Source of the DNA: Nanosynbacter sp.
GTDB taxonomy: Bacteria; Patescibacteriota; Saccharimonadia; Saccharimonadales; Saccharimonadaceae
NCBI GenBank assembly: GCA_015257705.1
Contig: JABZJR010000043.1
Coordinates: forward strand, 1-6,054
Reading direction: 5' to 3'
DNA length: 6,054 nt
The notes beneath the pieces were generated by a model. That model was not told the origin of the DNA, searched no databases, and saw only the letters and a program-made list of their open reading frames with translations. Every line of letters begins with the position of its first letter. The stretch's first letter is position 1. This document shows positions 5,052 to 6,054 of this stretch, in pieces. The position numbers and the translations under genes were made by a program.

Positions 5052-5455
5052 GGGGCTGATATAGCTTTCGACAATTGGACCTTATCACTACATTCTGCGA
5101 GCCGACGATACGCGTAACGTATGTTTTTTAGATGCAAACTTTGTTGCAAAAGCAAAGTCATTCGTAGCGAGCGCTTTCGCTCCTAAGATGTCCTTTGCGC
5201 CAATCGCTGCCTAATTTTTAGCGATCATCCTTGTATTGTGGCAACAGTCAATATCTAAGGGTGTTATATCTATGTTGCTTGCTATATATTTGGAAGTAGC
5301 GGATATATAGGACTTTTACTACGTAACGGAACTCGGTTTTCTTGGTTTATTTTAAATCCGAGTAGCGTTATTAAATAAATTTAGATAAGCCTATGTTCGT
5401 AGACGAATGTTGTGATACCAGTTGGACCCGGGGGCAGTACCCGGCAGCTCCACCA
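5052..5455 (+). ncRNA. ssrA: tmRNA (one-piece)
   Basis: tmRNA rescues stalled ribosomes, acting first as a tRNA and then as an mRNA that tags the protein for degradation. The ends are set by the acceptor stem GGGGCTG (5052-5058) with CAGCTCC (5445-5451), then A and an encoded CCA (5453-5455). The alanyl-tRNA-like 5' part continues with TTTCGAC (5066-5072). P2 is visible as TATCAC (5083-5088) and ACATTC (5090-5095) pairing with GTGATA (5412-5417) and GAATGT (5405-5410). An ATACG/CGTAT hairpin (5109-5122) precedes the resume codon, as expected for the first pseudoknot, and AACG...CTCGG with CCGAG...CGTT around 5325-5370 forms a later one. At 404 bases it is a one-piece tmRNA, not circularly permuted. 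The T-arm stem is CCGGG/CCCGG, but its loop is GGCAGTA instead of the usual TTCNANN. The tag frame is listed separately. Confidence 0.95.
5134..5214 (+). other. tmRNA tag-peptide reading frame
   Basis: The resume codon is GCA at 5134-5136, following TTTTTTAGAT, and the frame runs to TAA at 5212-5214. It encodes a 26-residue tag that begins ANFVAKAK and ends MSFAPIAA. The resume codon assignment rests on the TTAGnn-GCA-AAC context shared with known tmRNAs. The Ala-Ala end is the usual ClpXP-type degron. The tag is long compared with the tags of about 10 residues in many bacteria. A GAGCG-CTTT-CGCTC hairpin (5169-5182) lies within the frame. Confidence 0.85.
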
Positions 5456-5469
5456 GATAGATTAGATTA

Positions 5470-5493
5470 AAAGTCAGCCTTATCGCTGGCTTT
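5470..5493 (+). terminator. Terminator of ssrA
   Basis: A 9-bp stem with one G-U pair (AAAGTCAGC at 5470-5478, GCTGGCTTT at 5485-5493) has a 6-base loop and is followed by ATTTATG. It begins 15 bases after the tmRNA CCA end. Confidence 0.8.
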
Positions 5494-5524
5494 ATTTATG
5501 TTAAAGAGTAGAATTTATCTTTAA

Positions 5525-5628
5525 TATAGAAAAACAACCACCTGCGAGTAGTGGTTGTTTTCAAAAAAGTGGAGTTTTACAATTTCTTTTTATTTTTGGC
5601 CTCTGTATAACTTTTTTATTCAGAAGCT
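5525..5628 (-). ncRNA. Candidate small non-coding RNA
   Basis: A consensus promoter at 5663-5635 on the minus strand predicts a start near 5628, and a strong terminator hairpin lies at 5561-5531, giving a transcript of roughly 100 bases. The interval has no ATG on that strand and no reading frame with a plausible start, so a coding role is unlikely. The body is A-rich and looks largely single-stranded apart from the terminal hairpin (stem GTGGTTGTTTT). It matches no RNA family I recognise: it lacks the SRP RNA tetraloop motif and any tRNA shape. The call rests only on the promoter-terminator pairing. Confidence 0.35.
5531..5561. terminator. Strong hairpin terminator, probably of a minus-strand transcript
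   Basis: An 11-bp perfect stem (AAAACAACCAC at 5531-5541, GTGGTTGTTTT at 5551-5561) has a 9-base loop, CTGCGAGTA. Both flanks are suitable for termination. The tmRNA already has its own terminator 38 bases upstream, so this one more likely ends a transcript coming from the right, or acts as a back-up. Confidence 0.75.
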
Positions 5629-5634
5629 ACCCCT

Positions 5635-5663
5635 ATAATAAGCTATATAAATGCTTATGTCAA
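5635..5663 (-). promoter_or_regulatory. Consensus promoter on the minus strand with no protein gene downstream
   Basis: On the minus strand a perfect TTGACA (5663-5658), a 17-base spacer and TATTAT (5640-5635, 5 of 6 matches) form one of the best promoters in the window. It points towards the terminator at 5561-5531. Confidence 0.6.
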
Positions 5664-6010
5664 CAATATTTTTGTAAAAAGTTGAGTAAAAAATACCACA
5701 CATTTTATAATCTTCTTTCTAATTTTTGCAGCTGTTTTTCTAATGACTTTTACTATGAAGTTACATGTCAGAGACTGGTGCTTGTTTGATGGTCTTTTTT
5801 ATGTATATCACAAATTAAATTGCCGTACATTTTCTAGGATTTTTTAACTGAAACGTAAAGGATGGCTCTGTGTACTACGAATAAACTTTATGCTTTCGTT
5901 TTGTAATTTTTAATTAAGACTGCTGTATAGCATTTTGATATATAGGATTTAATATGCATACTGATGCTTGTATGTTCTTGTAATAATATAAAAAATAATT
6001 TTGTTAAGTT
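5664..6010. other. AT-rich intergenic region without a recognisable gene
   Basis: Neither strand has a reading frame of useful length, and I see no tRNA, rRNA or repeat array. The only structure noticed is a short GCATAC...GTATGT pairing near 5957-5975. It could be spacer, decayed sequence, or the 5' region of a gene beyond the right edge. Confidence 0.5.
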
Positions 6011-6019
6011 TGCTATAGT
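6011..6019 (+). promoter_or_regulatory. Possible extended -10 box near the right edge
   Basis: TGC followed by TATAGT resembles the extended -10 boxes upstream of the M50 gene and rnpB. The predicted start, about 6026, coincides with an ATG, but that frame stops after seven codons, so an RNA gene or leader beyond the window is as likely. No -35 match is seen. Confidence 0.25.
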
Positions 6020-6054
6020 GCGACAATGAAAGTGAACAGAGTTTTATAAATCGG

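Noticed and set aside
5565..5600. Short lysine-rich frame ending AKNKKKL on the minus strand inside the candidate small RNA
   Set aside because: It has no start codon between the preceding stop and the Lys run and is only a dozen codons, so it is not a supportable gene.
6026..6049. Seven-codon frame (MKVNRVL) at the right edge after a -10-like box
   Set aside because: It is too short to call a gene; only the promoter-like box is listed, at low confidence.

Overview
This window looks like a piece of a small, AT-leaning bacterial chromosome, most likely from the Candidate Phyla Radiation (Patescibacteria), possibly Saccharibacteria. That placement is an inference from the compact layout, the general look of the short ribosomal proteins (bL28, bL35, bL20), a degenerate metallo-beta-lactamase-fold gene, a YifB/ComM-type ATPase and a very short M50 peptidase. 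TGA is not read through inside any gene, so the standard bacterial code fits. No mobile element, CRISPR array or tRNA gene was seen.

Layout, left to right. The 3' end of an unidentified gene (2-100, +) is followed after 2 bases by a metallo-beta-lactamase-fold gene (103-741, +) whose metal ligands are mostly missing. A bidirectional terminator separates it from convergent rpmB (814-1023, -). A compact divergent promoter region with overlapping -35 boxes then serves rpmB leftwards and an M50 (site-2-protease family) peptidase rightwards (1122-1766, +); the peptidase mRNA appears leaderless. Next come two structural RNAs on the + strand: a likely 6S RNA (about 1774-1923), whose -10 box overlaps the peptidase stop codon, and RNase P RNA, rnpB (about 1941-2280). 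A second bidirectional terminator separates rnpB from the convergent infC-rpmI-rplT operon (3378 down to 2334, -). infC most plausibly starts at a non-canonical ATT codon. Upstream on the same strand lies comM/yifB (4985-3462, -), also apparently leaderless. The tmRNA gene ssrA (5052-5455, +) diverges from it and ends at its own terminator. The last 600 bases contain no convincing protein gene. They do contain a consensus minus-strand promoter followed about 100 bases later by a strong terminator, a candidate small RNA, and then about 390 bases of AT-rich sequence with nothing recognisable.

Functionally this is an information-processing block: three ribosomal proteins, initiation factor IF3, tRNA 5'-end maturation (RNase P), ribosome rescue (tmRNA) and probably control of RNA polymerase (6S RNA). 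ComM belongs to natural transformation, and the M50 protein to intramembrane proteolysis. Promoters are unusually easy to read: most have a TATAAT-like -10 box, often with an upstream TGn extension, and a 17-base spacer, and several predicted transcription starts coincide with known or expected 5' ends.
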